Positions 49,624 to 59,704 of a DNA stretch of 64,000 nt are shown here, piece after piece; positions within the stretch are counted from its first letter, which is position 1, and each line of letters starts with the position of its first letter. Below the pieces are notes generated by a model that was not told the origin of the DNA, made no database searches, and worked only from the letters and a program-made list of their open reading frames with translations. Source of the stretch: a bacterium (GTDB taxonomy: Bacteria; Verrucomicrobiota; Verrucomicrobiia; Verrucomicrobiales; Akkermansiaceae); NCBI GenBank assembly GCA_018222765.1, contig JAAEZT010000001.1, positions 19,452-83,451 on the forward strand. Direction: 5' to 3'. Both the position numbers and the translations under genes were made by a program.

Positions 49624-51006
49624 ATGATGTCACTCCGACTCCTTTCCCTTCTTGCCTCCATTTTTCTAGTCGTTGCGCCTGCGAGCGCGGAAACACAGAT
49701 CAAAAACGTCCTCCTGATCGTTTCCGATGACCTCAAGGCCAGCTCGCTGGGTTGTTACGGAAACCCCATTTGCAAGACACCAAACCTCGACCGCCTCGCC
49801 AAGCGCGGCATGGTTTTCGAACGAACCTATTGCCAGGGAACCTGGTGTGCCCCTTCCCGCCTCTCGTTCATGCACAGCCGCTATGAAGGAAGCAAAGGAA
49901 AGAACATGGGCGAGCATTTCCGCGCAAACGGAATCCACTCCGCGCGGGTGGGCAAGATCTACCACATGCGCGTTCCCGGCGACATCATCGCAGGCACCGA
50001 TGGCAACGATATCCCCAGCACCTGGGATGAAAAATTCAACACCAAGGGCCAAGAGGCCCACACTCCCGGTGACTACGCCTGTCTCAACCTGAACATCTTC
50101 ACCAAAGAGCTCGAAGACCGGCAATCCACCCGGATGCCGCACCGCATGTTCGTCTCAGTGGAATACGAAGGCGATGGCTCCGACCAGCCCGACTGGCAGG
50201 CCGCCAATAAAACCATCGCCTTGCTCAAAGAGCACAAGGAGAAGCCCTTCTTCATCGCAACAGGATTTGTGCGCCCCCACTACCCCAGCGTGGCTCCGAC
50301 GCAGTACTTCCAGAAATATCCCTTCGACAAAATGCCCCTCCCTCACGTTCTCGAAGGTGATCTCAATGACATTCCCAACTCAGGACTTGGAAAAACCACC
50401 AGCCAGAAGAGCGGCATTGCGAAGTGGCCTTCCAACATTCAGCGCATGTGGTCGGCCTACTACGCCACGGTGACCTACATGGACGAGCAACTCGGCAAGG
50501 TCCTCGATGAACTCGACCGACTCAAGCTTACCGACTCCACCGCCATCGTCTTTATCAGCGACCATGGATACCATCTCGGCGAGCACCACTTCTGGCAGAA
50601 GAGCAACCTCCACGAAGAAGTCACCCGCGTCCCCATGATCATCTCAGCCCCGGGCATGAAGCCCGGCAGAACAAATTCCGTCACCGAACTCATGGATATT
50701 TATCCGACATTGAGCTCGCTTCTCGGCATCCCCACCCCTGAAAGCGTGCAGGGAAAAAACCTCGTTCCCGTTCTCAAAAATCCTGAGACCAAGATTCGCA
50801 AAGCAGCTCTCTCATTCAATCGTGGAGGTCACGGGCTCCGTACCGATCGCTGGGCCTACCTCCGCTACAAGAATGGCGATGATGAACTCTACGACATGGA
50901 GAAAGATCCCGAGCAATTTCACAATCTCGCGAAAAAGAAAGAATTCGCGGGAATTAGAAATGAGATGCAGTCCCTTCTCAAGAAACGCCTTAAAGACGCC
51001 AAGTAA
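49624..51006 (+). CDS. Sulfatase (iduronate-2-sulfatase-like)
   Basis: NVLLIVSDDLKASSLGCYG; CAPSRLSFMHSRYEG; ISDHGYHLGEHHFWQK; start at internal Met with signal peptide. Confidence 0.93.
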   Translation: MMSLRLLSLLASIFLVVAPASAETQIKNVLLIVSDDLKASSLGCYGNPICKTPNLDRLAKRGMVFERTYCQGTWCAPSRLSFMHSRYEGSKGKNMGEHFRANGIHSARVGKIYHMRVPGDIIAGTDGNDIPSTWDEKFNTKGQEAHTPGDYACLNLNIFTKELEDRQSTRMPHRMFVSVEYEGDGSDQPDWQAANKTIALLKEHKEKPFFIATGFVRPHYPSVAPTQYFQKYPFDKMPLPHVLEGDLNDIPNSGLGKTTSQKSGIAKWPSNIQRMWSAYYATVTYMDEQLGKVLDELDRLKLTDSTAIVFISDHGYHLGEHHFWQKSNLHEEVTRVPMIISAPGMKPGRTNSVTELMDIYPTLSSLLGIPTPESVQGKNLVPVLKNPETKIRKAALSFNRGGHGLRTDRWAYLRYKNGDDELYDMEKDPEQFHNLAKKKEFAGIRNEMQSLLKKRLKDAK

Positions 51007-51270
51007 TTTCCACACCTACCCTCTCATCATCTTCCGCAGCACGAGGATCTTCAGCCTAATCTTATTGCAGAGCGAACTCGAGAGAATTTCGATTTCATTG
51101 ACCGCGTCAAGTGCCACGCTATCCTCAAGCTCCGTGGCCTAGTAGGCGGCATGCTTTTCGAGCCAAACCCGGGTCTTTGTTGATCTGATGCAACTCAAGG
51201 AAATGGGCTAGCGAGCGGAATTACGTCAAAGCATTCGCGCCTCGGCATGGCGCCGGGATCTCCGGAGAGA

Positions 51271-53496
51271 TCAATCCGACTTCACGGTCAAACCACCTGT
51301 TTTTGACTCAACGACTCCCCCATCCGAGAAACGCACGGTGAGAGGCGTCTCCTCGAAGTTGTAAACGACGTAGGTTTTCTTCCCATCTTTCTTAAAGACA
51401 TTCACATAAGGATGATTAGCTGTGATCGAGGCATCATTCTGTCCGAAATGATCGAGGGTATTAAGCCAATGATACATAAAGGCGTGGGTGTTGCCTCCTT
51501 CGAGACTGCAGTCCGGAGTCGTATCGAGGTATTTTACTGCCGGAGCGGGGTCATTGAGCGCTCCAAACATCGCCACCAGGTCACCCCAGCCATTGTTGTA
51601 GTCTGCGCCCTTCTCCCGTTTCTCGACAATGCGGTCATGGTTCCTTTTTACGTAGTCCGGGAAACGCCCCATATAGATTGAAGCCGGAGTAAAGGGCAGC
51701 CAGTTGATCCCATGAATACAATCGATGTCTCCTGAAAACCAGGTCGCGAACGCACCCTTACCACCCCAGATCATACCGAGTGCAACATTGGGAAAATCCT
51801 TAGGGAAATTCGTTCCTGAAACGTCAAACCAATACTCTTCTACTGCGGTCCGCTCGGTATTGTAGAGATAAATCCCGAGATCTCTCGCCACATCGTCACC
51901 GGTAGCCTCGCCCCACAACATCATGCCATACCAGGCGTTCATTGATTCAGAGGAGGACTCCTGATTGTTCCCGTCACCAAACTTGGCATGGCCCGAGGCC
52001 CAGGAATGCCCGGCATAGATATCGAAGCACCGAAGATAGGGGAAAAGCGCATCATCTTTCTTTGGCGAGGCAATATCACGAATCAAGAGATTTACCATCG
52101 GCCCCCATTTCCTTGCCCATGCGGGATCGAGCCGGGCCACTTCGGCTGCGGCCCGGAGAAAATATCCGTAGTGAAAGTGATGATCATTCAATTGCGAATC
52201 ACTTCCATACGACGGTTTACTTCCAATGAGACTCCCCCAATTGGCATCGTAGTAGAACAGAGGAGCCTTTTCACCCGGGCTCGCAGTAAACCAGTTCTCA
52301 AGACGAGATTTTATTTCGTCCACGAATTGAGTTCGTAATTCATCTTCGCCAATGACTTCGGCAATCCCGCTCAAGGTGGCCAGCTTTCCGAGATGCTTTC
52401 CCTCCCAATAAGTATCGCCAAAGTCCGTTTTCTTTTTGGCCGCTTCAGCAGTCAAATAACCTTTCATCCTCACAAGATCGGGAATCCCCTCTTTTGGAAA
52501 CATCGGAAGCAGCCCCTGTATGGGAACTGCTGTTTCAAAAGAACTGCCCATCGCGACCTTCATTGCACCGCGCACCGATCGGTAACTCATCGAGGTCAAA
52601 GGCGCAGAGGTATACTTCCATTGGTGGGGATAAAGCGCTAAGATCGTCCCCTCGCCCTTGGCCTCCAATTTCTTTGTTTCGAGCTCATAAATGGACGAAA
52701 GAATGCCCTTTTCATGAAACGAACTCACCTTGGTCGTGACAACATGGTTGTGGGCACATTGGGCGAAGGCCCCAAGGGTGGCAGCTTCCTTGTCTGGCAG
52801 AAGCGCTACCGAGAAGTATCCCTTGGATCCCTCGTTTTCATAGACCGCCTCCTCTCCCAGCCATTTTGAGCCACTCGCGCCAAAAATTCCGTAGTGATTT
52901 CCCCGCACCGTGATTCCCAGGACATTCTCTCCCTGCTCTCCGGACCAAATGATCGGCTTGTGGGCAAAACGAATCACCGGATTGCCGCCACTGATTTTTC
53001 CATACACAAACGGGCTTCCATGACCGAAGGTCAGTTGCATCTTAGCTTCTCCCTCCTGCACTTCAGTGGTGATCATCCATGCGGAATATCCAGCCAAACG
53101 GGTTTCTGTAAATTTTTCGGAGGCAGAATGCCCAATGACAAAATCGCCTCCCTTGGACACACCCCCGCCCATGATATTTCCCGACCTCCCGTCGATTCCC
53201 GCTCCGGGATAAGTCACCGCCATCCCTCCTTCATGACACACCATCGCCAAAGGATGAGGGAAAAGGTTTTGCGAATGCTTCTCCCAAACCACTGAACTCC
53301 ACCATTGATTGGTCGGCGTTGCCCCCTTGAGCGATTTCACTTTATAAATCTCCCTGGGTAATGGCTCGCATCCCTCCGGACGTTGCGCAGTATAACTTCC
53401 CGGCCCAATCTTTATAAAATCATTCGCGTTTAGCCCCACAGGAGTTACCCCTAACAATCCAACAAGCCTGATGAGAACAATCATTCGCATGAGCAC
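51271..53496 (-). CDS. GH81-type endo-beta-1,3-glucanase, secreted
   Basis: TNQWWSSVVW; SDSQLNDHHFHYGYFLRAAAEVA; IYAGHSWASGHAKFGDGNNQESSSESMNAWYGMMLWG. Confidence 0.9.
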   Translation of the reverse strand: MLMRMIVLIRLVGLLGVTPVGLNANDFIKIGPGSYTAQRPEGCEPLPREIYKVKSLKGATPTNQWWSSVVWEKHSQNLFPHPLAMVCHEGGMAVTYPGAGIDGRSGNIMGGGVSKGGDFVIGHSASEKFTETRLAGYSAWMITTEVQEGEAKMQLTFGHGSPFVYGKISGGNPVIRFAHKPIIWSGEQGENVLGITVRGNHYGIFGASGSKWLGEEAVYENEGSKGYFSVALLPDKEAATLGAFAQCAHNHVVTTKVSSFHEKGILSSIYELETKKLEAKGEGTILALYPHQWKYTSAPLTSMSYRSVRGAMKVAMGSSFETAVPIQGLLPMFPKEGIPDLVRMKGYLTAEAAKKKTDFGDTYWEGKHLGKLATLSGIAEVIGEDELRTQFVDEIKSRLENWFTASPGEKAPLFYYDANWGSLIGSKPSYGSDSQLNDHHFHYGYFLRAAAEVARLDPAWARKWGPMVNLLIRDIASPKKDDALFPYLRCFDIYAGHSWASGHAKFGDGNNQESSSESMNAWYGMMLWGEATGDDVARDLGIYLYNTERTAVEEYWFDVSGTNFPKDFPNVALGMIWGGKGAFATWFSGDIDCIHGINWLPFTPASIYMGRFPDYVKRNHDRIVEKREKGADYNNGWGDLVAMFGALNDPAPAVKYLDTTPDCSLEGGNTHAFMYHWLNTLDHFGQNDASITANHPYVNVFKKDGKKTYVVYNFEETPLTVRFSDGGVVESKTGGLTVKSD

Positions 53497-53532
53497 TTCT
53501 ACGACTCACCACGGACGATTCAATCACTTTTG

Positions 53533-53552
53533 TTGCATTATTTTGCATTATT
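53533..53552. promoter_or_regulatory. Perfect 10-bp tandem duplication TTGCATTATT x2 in the GH81/lacI divergent promoter
   Basis: TTGCATTATTTTGCATTATT; reverse complement AATAATGCAAAATAATGCAA matches the motifs at 59561 and 59629. Confidence 0.6.
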
Positions 53553-53636
53553 GAACTCCTTATTCAGTTTCAAGTATGATCCCTTGATTCTTGCCATTCC
53601 AGTTCAATCAAGGCATCCATTGCCCACACAAAACGG

Positions 53637-54698
53637 ATGGCAGGAGTAAACCAACAAGAGATCGCGGATCATCTCGGACTTTCGAAAGCAACTGTATCGA
53701 GATGTTTCACCAATCACGCCGGCATCAGCGCCGTCACCCGCGCCAAGGTTTTCCAACTGGCCGCGGAGCTTGGCTACACTCACCTGGAGAGCCGCAGCAA
53801 AAAGGCTCAGAAAAAAGCCAAGAGGAACCCCACCAATTTTTCAGTCCTGATCTGCACCGATACGGACGAGTATTTTCGCGAGGACTACGAAAGCCCCGGA
53901 GAGCAGATCCTGGCCGGAGTCTCTGAGTATGCCCAACTCAACAACGCCCAGGTCGATGTGCATTTCATCCCACCCGATGTCAGCGGAATCGACGATCCAG
54001 CTCTCAGAAAAATCAAAGGCCTCAAGGACCGACAGTCCCGGGGAATCCTCCTAATCTACCCTTTTCCTTCCCCCATTATCGACGAACTTTCGGTGCGCTT
54101 TCCGCTTATCTCCCTGATAGACCAGGTTCAACAGCACAGCATCGACTGTGTCGACGTCGACCACTTCGACGGCATCTCCACCGTCGTAGACCATCTTGTC
54201 GAGCAAGGCCACGAACGAATCGGGTTTTACACCAGAGCCTATCCTGTCGACGCCAGTTGGTCCTTCCGACGCTACAGTGCCTTCCTTGAAAAAATGGCCC
54301 GCCTAAAACTCAAGGTAACTCAAAAGGACATCATTGGCATTCATCCCCGAGCTTTCTCCGATGTCGCCAAGGGAATCGAAGAAGCCGCTGAACGCACCCG
54401 CCAAGGTGTGACCGCCTGGGTGTGTGCAGCCGACCATCAGGCCTACGATCTCATCAACGACTTCAAAAAGCGCGGACTCAAGGCTCCCAAGGACGTCTCC
54501 GTCACCGGATTCGATGGTATCCAGCAACCCGGAGCCACCTCCTCGCTAACCACGATTAAAATCCCCTTCCGCTCCATCGGGATGACCGGAGCGGAACGAC
54601 TCGCCACCAGAATACGTAAACGCTTTGGCGAAAAACAACACATCTACATCGCCGGTGACCTCCGAGAGGGCAAATCAGTGGGACCTCCGAGAGCCTAG
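53637..54698 (+). CDS. LacI-family transcriptional regulator
   Basis: QEIADHLGLSKATVSRCFTNHAGISAVTRAKVFQLAAELGY HTH/hinge; periplasmic-binding-like C-terminal domain; VTGFDGI. Confidence 0.93.
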   Translation: MAGVNQQEIADHLGLSKATVSRCFTNHAGISAVTRAKVFQLAAELGYTHLESRSKKAQKKAKRNPTNFSVLICTDTDEYFREDYESPGEQILAGVSEYAQLNNAQVDVHFIPPDVSGIDDPALRKIKGLKDRQSRGILLIYPFPSPIIDELSVRFPLISLIDQVQQHSIDCVDVDHFDGISTVVDHLVEQGHERIGFYTRAYPVDASWSFRRYSAFLEKMARLKLKVTQKDIIGIHPRAFSDVAKGIEEAAERTRQGVTAWVCAADHQAYDLINDFKKRGLKAPKDVSVTGFDGIQQPGATSSLTTIKIPFRSIGMTGAERLATRIRKRFGEKQHIYIAGDLREGKSVGPPRA

Positions 54699-56074
54699 CT
54701 TGCCTTGCGTCGCGCTTCGAGCTCCTCGGCGATCTCGTCGACTTGATTATCAGTGAGGGGATACCAGAACAGCGCGATACCCGAGAGAATCGTTAGCACG
54801 CCGGGAAATACCGAGAACATAAGCAGGATTCCATTCGCAGAAGTTTCCGACTGTACTTCATTGGCAACATATCCGTAGTATGCCAGCAGGATTCCCACCA
54901 TCGAGCCGCCGACGGCGAGGCCAACTTTTTGAACAAACATCGCGATGGAAAAGGTCAACGCGGTAATTCGGCGACCAAACTTCCACTCTCCGTAATCAAC
55001 AACATCGGTATAGATCGCCCAGACCAGCACTGGCATCGGTCCAGCTACAAAGGCTGAAAAAATATTCAGCCAAAATACCGCTTCGAAGTTGCTCGCAGGG
55101 ACAAAATAAAAGGCAATCACCGAAAAGGCATTCAACATCGTCATTCCAATCAGGGCATTCCTCTTCCCAAAACGCTTCTTGAGTGGCTGGGTCATCAGAA
55201 TTCCGATCAACAAAGCGATCGGAGCTGTTGAATAGAAAATGGAAATTCGATCCAATCCCAGCATATAGGTGTCACTACTGTAATTGGCGATATACTTTAA
55301 ATACGGATAGGTAATTCCCCACCGCAATCCCGAAAATGTCAGGGTGATAAAAGCAACCACCAACATCACAACCAAGGGTCTGTTTTGAGCCAAAAATACG
55401 ACATCCTTCCCAAAATGTGACCGCTCTTCTTTGGGAGGGGTAATACGCTCCCGAGTGGTGGCGAAGGTATACAAAAATAAGATCGTCGCCATGGCCGCAA
55501 AAACCCCCATGGCAACCCGCCAGGCATCAGGATTATCCCGACCCCCGAATTTATAAAGCATCGGAAATAGAGCTAAACCGATGATCACCTGCGCGGAGAA
55601 AGCTCCTGCAAATCGAAATTTCGAGAGCGATGTCCGCTCTTCGGGATCCGAAGTAATGGTTCCCATCATAGCTGAATAAGGCACATTAATCGCGGTGTAG
55701 ACTGTCATCAGGGCGATATAAGTGACATACGCAAAAATCAGCTTTCCGGCAGGATCCAAATCCGGACCTAAAAATGTCAGGTATCCAATCAATCCATATG
55801 GGATCGCAATCCATAGCAAATATGGCCGGTATCTGCCAAATCGAGTCTTCGTGCGATCAGCCAATCCACCCATAAGAGGGTCAGAGATGGCATCCCAAAT
55901 TCGAGCCACCAAATACAAGGTGCCCACCGCAAGAGGATCCAAGCCCATCACGTCGGTAAAGTAGGTAATGAGAAACGCGTTCACGATGTGGAACACGAAG
56001 TTCGACGCGGTATCCCCGAGTCCGTAGCCGATTTTCTCTTTTACGGAGAGCTTGTTGGAAGATTGAGAAGTCAT
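54695..56074 (-). CDS. GPH-family (glycoside-pentoside-hexuronide) MFS symporter
   Basis: KEKIGYGLGDTASNFVFHIVNAFLITYFTDVMG; DPLMGGLADRTKTRFGRYRPYLLW; DVVDYGEWKFGRR. Confidence 0.92.
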   Translation of the reverse strand: MTSQSSNKLSVKEKIGYGLGDTASNFVFHIVNAFLITYFTDVMGLDPLAVGTLYLVARIWDAISDPLMGGLADRTKTRFGRYRPYLLWIAIPYGLIGYLTFLGPDLDPAGKLIFAYVTYIALMTVYTAINVPYSAMMGTITSDPEERTSLSKFRFAGAFSAQVIIGLALFPMLYKFGGRDNPDAWRVAMGVFAAMATILFLYTFATTRERITPPKEERSHFGKDVVFLAQNRPLVVMLVVAFITLTFSGLRWGITYPYLKYIANYSSDTYMLGLDRISIFYSTAPIALLIGILMTQPLKKRFGKRNALIGMTMLNAFSVIAFYFVPASNFEAVFWLNIFSAFVAGPMPVLVWAIYTDVVDYGEWKFGRRITALTFSIAMFVQKVGLAVGGSMVGILLAYYGYVANEVQSETSANGILLMFSVFPGVLTILSGIALFWYPLTDNQVDEIAEELEARRKAS

Positions 56075-56085
56075 ATTTTTTTAGG

Positions 56086-59000
56086 TTAGTAGATCAGCCA
56101 GCTTGCTGGCACTTGCACGTCGATGGATGAAATTTTACCAGAGCGGCTAAGGATTTCCGAACTTGTTTCGTAGTCTAGAATACCGTCGAACGCTTTTTCT
56201 TCGCCGGTGGAATATCGCACCCTCACGATTGCGGTATCAGCGCTTGTGTTGCGATGGTAGGTCACGGCTGTTCCCGCAAATGTAAACGAGATGACACCAG
56301 CCGGAATTGCTGCCTGATCGGGTCTGGCGTCAAGACCCTCAAATTCAGAATTCCTCAAAAGACGAGGCCGGAAAGCCAGCTGCCCCTCGATAAAGTCTAC
56401 GCCCAACTCACCGAGTCGGCACAAGATCCCCTCTTTCACCTGACCTGTCAAACCGGGCTGTTGCGCCCCGGCTTGACCAGAACTGTGGGAGTAGGGTTCG
56501 GCTGGGAAGGCACCGTATTGTCGGGGAGATTGACGATAGCCCAATCCGGCTTGCACTGAAAAGTAGGCCCCCGCAAATCGACGAAGTGTCTCGGCGTCCA
56601 CCCCTTCCTCCATAGCCTCAAGAGTCACTTCCTGGGCGGCGACCATCAGCTTGGAAACCATGTGCCAATAGACACATCCCAGGCCCTCGTATCCGAACAT
56701 CGAACCGCTTCGGCCGGTGAACATTTGATGCTGAAAGACACTTTCATAGAGCACTTCGATTTCGATTCGGTCTTCAGAAGAAAGTCCCTCAATGGCATTC
56801 ATCGCGTCAGTCAATTCGTAGCCATTTGTCAAGGAATGATGGAAACGATAACCTCCCTCCGGATCTCTCACCACGAGACGCTCATCTTCGTTCACGATCA
56901 TCTCAGCGAGCGCCTCCACCTTCGTCACCTGATCTTCGCCAAGGTGATTTATTTCCATGAATCGGGGCAACTCACGATCAGGATAAAGCAAATAGGTTGG
57001 ATGACGTTGTGAACGAAGGTCACTCGAAGGAAGGGCTTCAAGCAAAGCCAGGGACTCATCAGAATCAAGACATCCGGAACTCAAAATAGCAACCTGCCCT
57101 TCCAGCATTACCGGAAGACGACGGAGTCCCATCGTCTTTTCCTCACGCCCAATCTCAAGGACATTGTATGCATGCCACAGTCCATCCTTACGCTGATTGC
57201 TCTGCAAGACCTGCTCGATCGCACCCTGAGAATGATCCAGAAACTCTCGCACTGAATTCGCCGCATAGGACACCGGTTCCTGATCTTTCGGATGAACAAC
57301 CTCGTTACGATATTGCTCAAGGGCGAGGCCTACTTCCTCCACGAGAGAATAAACTCCCTCTTGGTTATTAAAATCCTGTTTCTGCCATCCCGCACCGGAA
57401 AAGGCTTTGCTCATCGCCTGAATCAAACGCACCAATGGGCGGGAAATGAAGAGTTCATCCGGGCTTCCTTCGCCCAGCAGATCCTTGAGAAATTTCACAT
57501 AGCGCATGAGGTATCCCGCAGTCACCACCGAAAGGCCACATCCTGCGAGAGCATTGTTGGCATCATTCCATTCGGGCTTCTGGGTATTCATCCAGACTCC
57601 ACCTCCGGGAACAAGGTTCGCCAGCTTTACGAGCGCCGGAATAAGAAGCTTTTCCGTCAAAGTCGCCCTCACCAATTCCCCCGATGAATTTCTCAGCAAA
57701 AGCCCATCGGCTCCGACTTTCTCTCTCAAGGCCATCAACTTGTGATGACGCTCGACATCGAACTCCACCGTGTCGCGTGGATCAGCCACGATGTTGGCCC
57801 AAGACTTCAGTCGATAAGGCACATCAGCAAAAACATAAGCCGGGGTATTCAAGCGCTCCGCCAATCGATCAGGTCGAATTTTGGCTTCCAGTTCGAGGAG
57901 CTTGAGCAAGTAAATGATCTGATGATCACCCCAATAACCAATCGAGACCCAGGGGTCATCCTCATCCGGGGCTTCCCAATCAATCCCCTTTGAAGTAATC
58001 CGGTACGGATTATATCCGTCGATCGTAGAGGCATTGAGAAACTTGGAGATGAACCCATCGACAAAATCGGGATAACTCCAGGCAAGGGCTTCCCAGTTTT
58101 GGAAGATGTCGCGCCAGTTCCCCTCAAAATGATGCACCGCTTCTCCCGCCTCATCCTTCACGCGGATATCAAAGCGGTTCCAAGGTCGGCTGGGGTCGCC
58201 ATGTCGACGACTCAACACGAGAGGCAAATATTCTTCTGCCAAACGAATCAAATCGGCATCACCTAGTGAAGAAGCCAGCTTCAACAACTGACTCCGCTCA
58301 AGCACATCGGGTAAGTCATTCAACGCTTCACCATGCAACTCGATCAACTTTCCATGATGCACTCCGAGGTAACTTAAAAACTGCTCTTTACGAAAGGTCG
58401 TTCCCTTCTCGGGAACACCTCCCCGCAGGACATTACAGAGAACATTGTAGTAGTGATAAAGCGCGGCATCCCGGTCGGCGGTTTGTTGAAAACCATCTGA
58501 AGAAGCCACAACCTCCCGTAAACTTTCACGCCCTTCCCGCAAATCAGATTCCAACCCCGCACACAAGTGATCGGGGTCCGCCAGACTCTGCCTTAGTTCC
58601 GCAATTTCGATCTGGGTCTGCTCAATCTCTGCCACCATCATCCACTCACGGGACTCGCCTGGCGCGAGAGTCAATTCATCCGCTAAAAACAAACCACCTC
58701 TCTTGGCACGCACCCGGTCAGGAGTCGCAGGAGACTTGCCCTGCAAAAACTTTTCGGCATCCCGACGACAGAGAAAGCGTTGCGCTTCCTCTAAACCCTG
58801 CGTCCACACCGTGGTGGCCCGGAGACACTCCAGAGGGATTGGCGCGTCTACAATCCCCGACGCCAATCGATGCACGAGTAAGCGCCCGTCGCATTCCAAT
58901 TCGCTCATCTTATAAGCATCGGCCAAGCAGCTGTATTCCAACTGCATCCGGCTATCGATACCGGACGGAAGAAAATTGTCCAAGCCATCAACGAGCTTCA

Positions 59001-59514
59001 TCGACCTTACTTCATCTCCTTCGTTGCTGATTTTGACTTTTCGAACAAAGCCGAAGCGATCCGAGAGCATCCAGCGATAACTCACGCGCAAGCCCAGATC
59101 CTCGTGAACCTCATCGAACATCAACTCATCGCCCAGAGCACTCTTCAAGAGACGTCGTTTGATCGGCGCCAATTGCGCAATCGAGGGACGAAAAGGATTC
59201 CAAAGCTGACCTTCGGTAGCAATCGCAGTCCAAGGTCCGGTGTTGTTCCAGTTATCGATAATCTTATCGACGGTGTAGTAGGGAAAGAGAGCCGACTCTG
59301 GCGAGCGCCTTCCTGCACAAGGGGCTCCATCACTACTACAGAAAAACCACTGCTCCCCTGCACTGACGATATTGAGAAAGAAAGGATCAAACGACTCCAT
59401 GCCGTCAATCACCACATATTCCCGCCCCGATTCCACAACCCACTGATTGGCAGCCGAAAAGTCTGCCTCGGGAACTATCTTGTCAGAAGATTTCATCTCT
59501 GTCGTCGTCATCAC
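56086..59514 (-). CDS. Large glycoside phosphorylase (GH94-like; probably GH149/GH161-type beta-1,3-glucan phosphorylase)
   Basis: 1142 aa; N-term FDPFFLNIVSAGEQWFFCSSDGAPCAGRRSPESALFPYYTVDKI; QKPEWNDANNALAGCGLSVVTAGYLMRYVKFLKDLL; FTGRSGSMFGYEGLGCVYWHMVSKL; locus context. Confidence 0.8.
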   Translation of the reverse strand: MMTTTEMKSSDKIVPEADFSAANQWVVESGREYVVIDGMESFDPFFLNIVSAGEQWFFCSSDGAPCAGRRSPESALFPYYTVDKIIDNWNNTGPWTAIATEGQLWNPFRPSIAQLAPIKRRLLKSALGDELMFDEVHEDLGLRVSYRWMLSDRFGFVRKVKISNEGDEVRSMKLVDGLDNFLPSGIDSRMQLEYSCLADAYKMSELECDGRLLVHRLASGIVDAPIPLECLRATTVWTQGLEEAQRFLCRRDAEKFLQGKSPATPDRVRAKRGGLFLADELTLAPGESREWMMVAEIEQTQIEIAELRQSLADPDHLCAGLESDLREGRESLREVVASSDGFQQTADRDAALYHYYNVLCNVLRGGVPEKGTTFRKEQFLSYLGVHHGKLIELHGEALNDLPDVLERSQLLKLASSLGDADLIRLAEEYLPLVLSRRHGDPSRPWNRFDIRVKDEAGEAVHHFEGNWRDIFQNWEALAWSYPDFVDGFISKFLNASTIDGYNPYRITSKGIDWEAPDEDDPWVSIGYWGDHQIIYLLKLLELEAKIRPDRLAERLNTPAYVFADVPYRLKSWANIVADPRDTVEFDVERHHKLMALREKVGADGLLLRNSSGELVRATLTEKLLIPALVKLANLVPGGGVWMNTQKPEWNDANNALAGCGLSVVTAGYLMRYVKFLKDLLGEGSPDELFISRPLVRLIQAMSKAFSGAGWQKQDFNNQEGVYSLVEEVGLALEQYRNEVVHPKDQEPVSYAANSVREFLDHSQGAIEQVLQSNQRKDGLWHAYNVLEIGREEKTMGLRRLPVMLEGQVAILSSGCLDSDESLALLEALPSSDLRSQRHPTYLLYPDRELPRFMEINHLGEDQVTKVEALAEMIVNEDERLVVRDPEGGYRFHHSLTNGYELTDAMNAIEGLSSEDRIEIEVLYESVFQHQMFTGRSGSMFGYEGLGCVYWHMVSKLMVAAQEVTLEAMEEGVDAETLRRFAGAYFSVQAGLGYRQSPRQYGAFPAEPYSHSSGQAGAQQPGLTGQVKEGILCRLGELGVDFIEGQLAFRPRLLRNSEFEGLDARPDQAAIPAGVISFTFAGTAVTYHRNTSADTAIVRVRYSTGEEKAFDGILDYETSSEILSRSGKISSIDVQVPASWLIY

Positions 59515-59560
59515 TCTTCACTTTACTTGAACCATCGGGACCAAAGGTCTCGCTGAAATC

Positions 59561-59577
59561 ATGTAACTTTATGCAAC
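59561..59577. promoter_or_regulatory. 10-bp-period repeat ATGTAAC-TTT-ATGCAAC upstream of the phosphorylase
   Basis: 6/7 direct repeat with period 10; 46-63 bp upstream of the phosphorylase ORF start at 59514. Confidence 0.5.
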
Positions 59578-59628
59578 AGTAGAGCGATGAGGCACAACGG
59601 CAAGCGCAAAACAGCCACTTGGACTTAT

Positions 59629-59646
59629 AATGCAATTTAATGCAAT
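59629..59646. promoter_or_regulatory. 10-bp-period repeat AATGCAAT-TT-AATGCAAT upstream of the CBM-like protein
   Basis: 8-bp perfect direct repeat, period 10; ends 58 bp upstream of the ATG at 59705. Confidence 0.6.
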
Positions 59647-59704
59647 AACCACTTGCAATGTTTCGAACATCGCGCAAGTTCCAACTCCAACTTATCAACG
59701 AACC

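Noticed and set aside
51007-51270. Possible gene remnant between sulfatase and GH81
   Set aside because: No ORF or recognisable domain fragment could be read in any frame.
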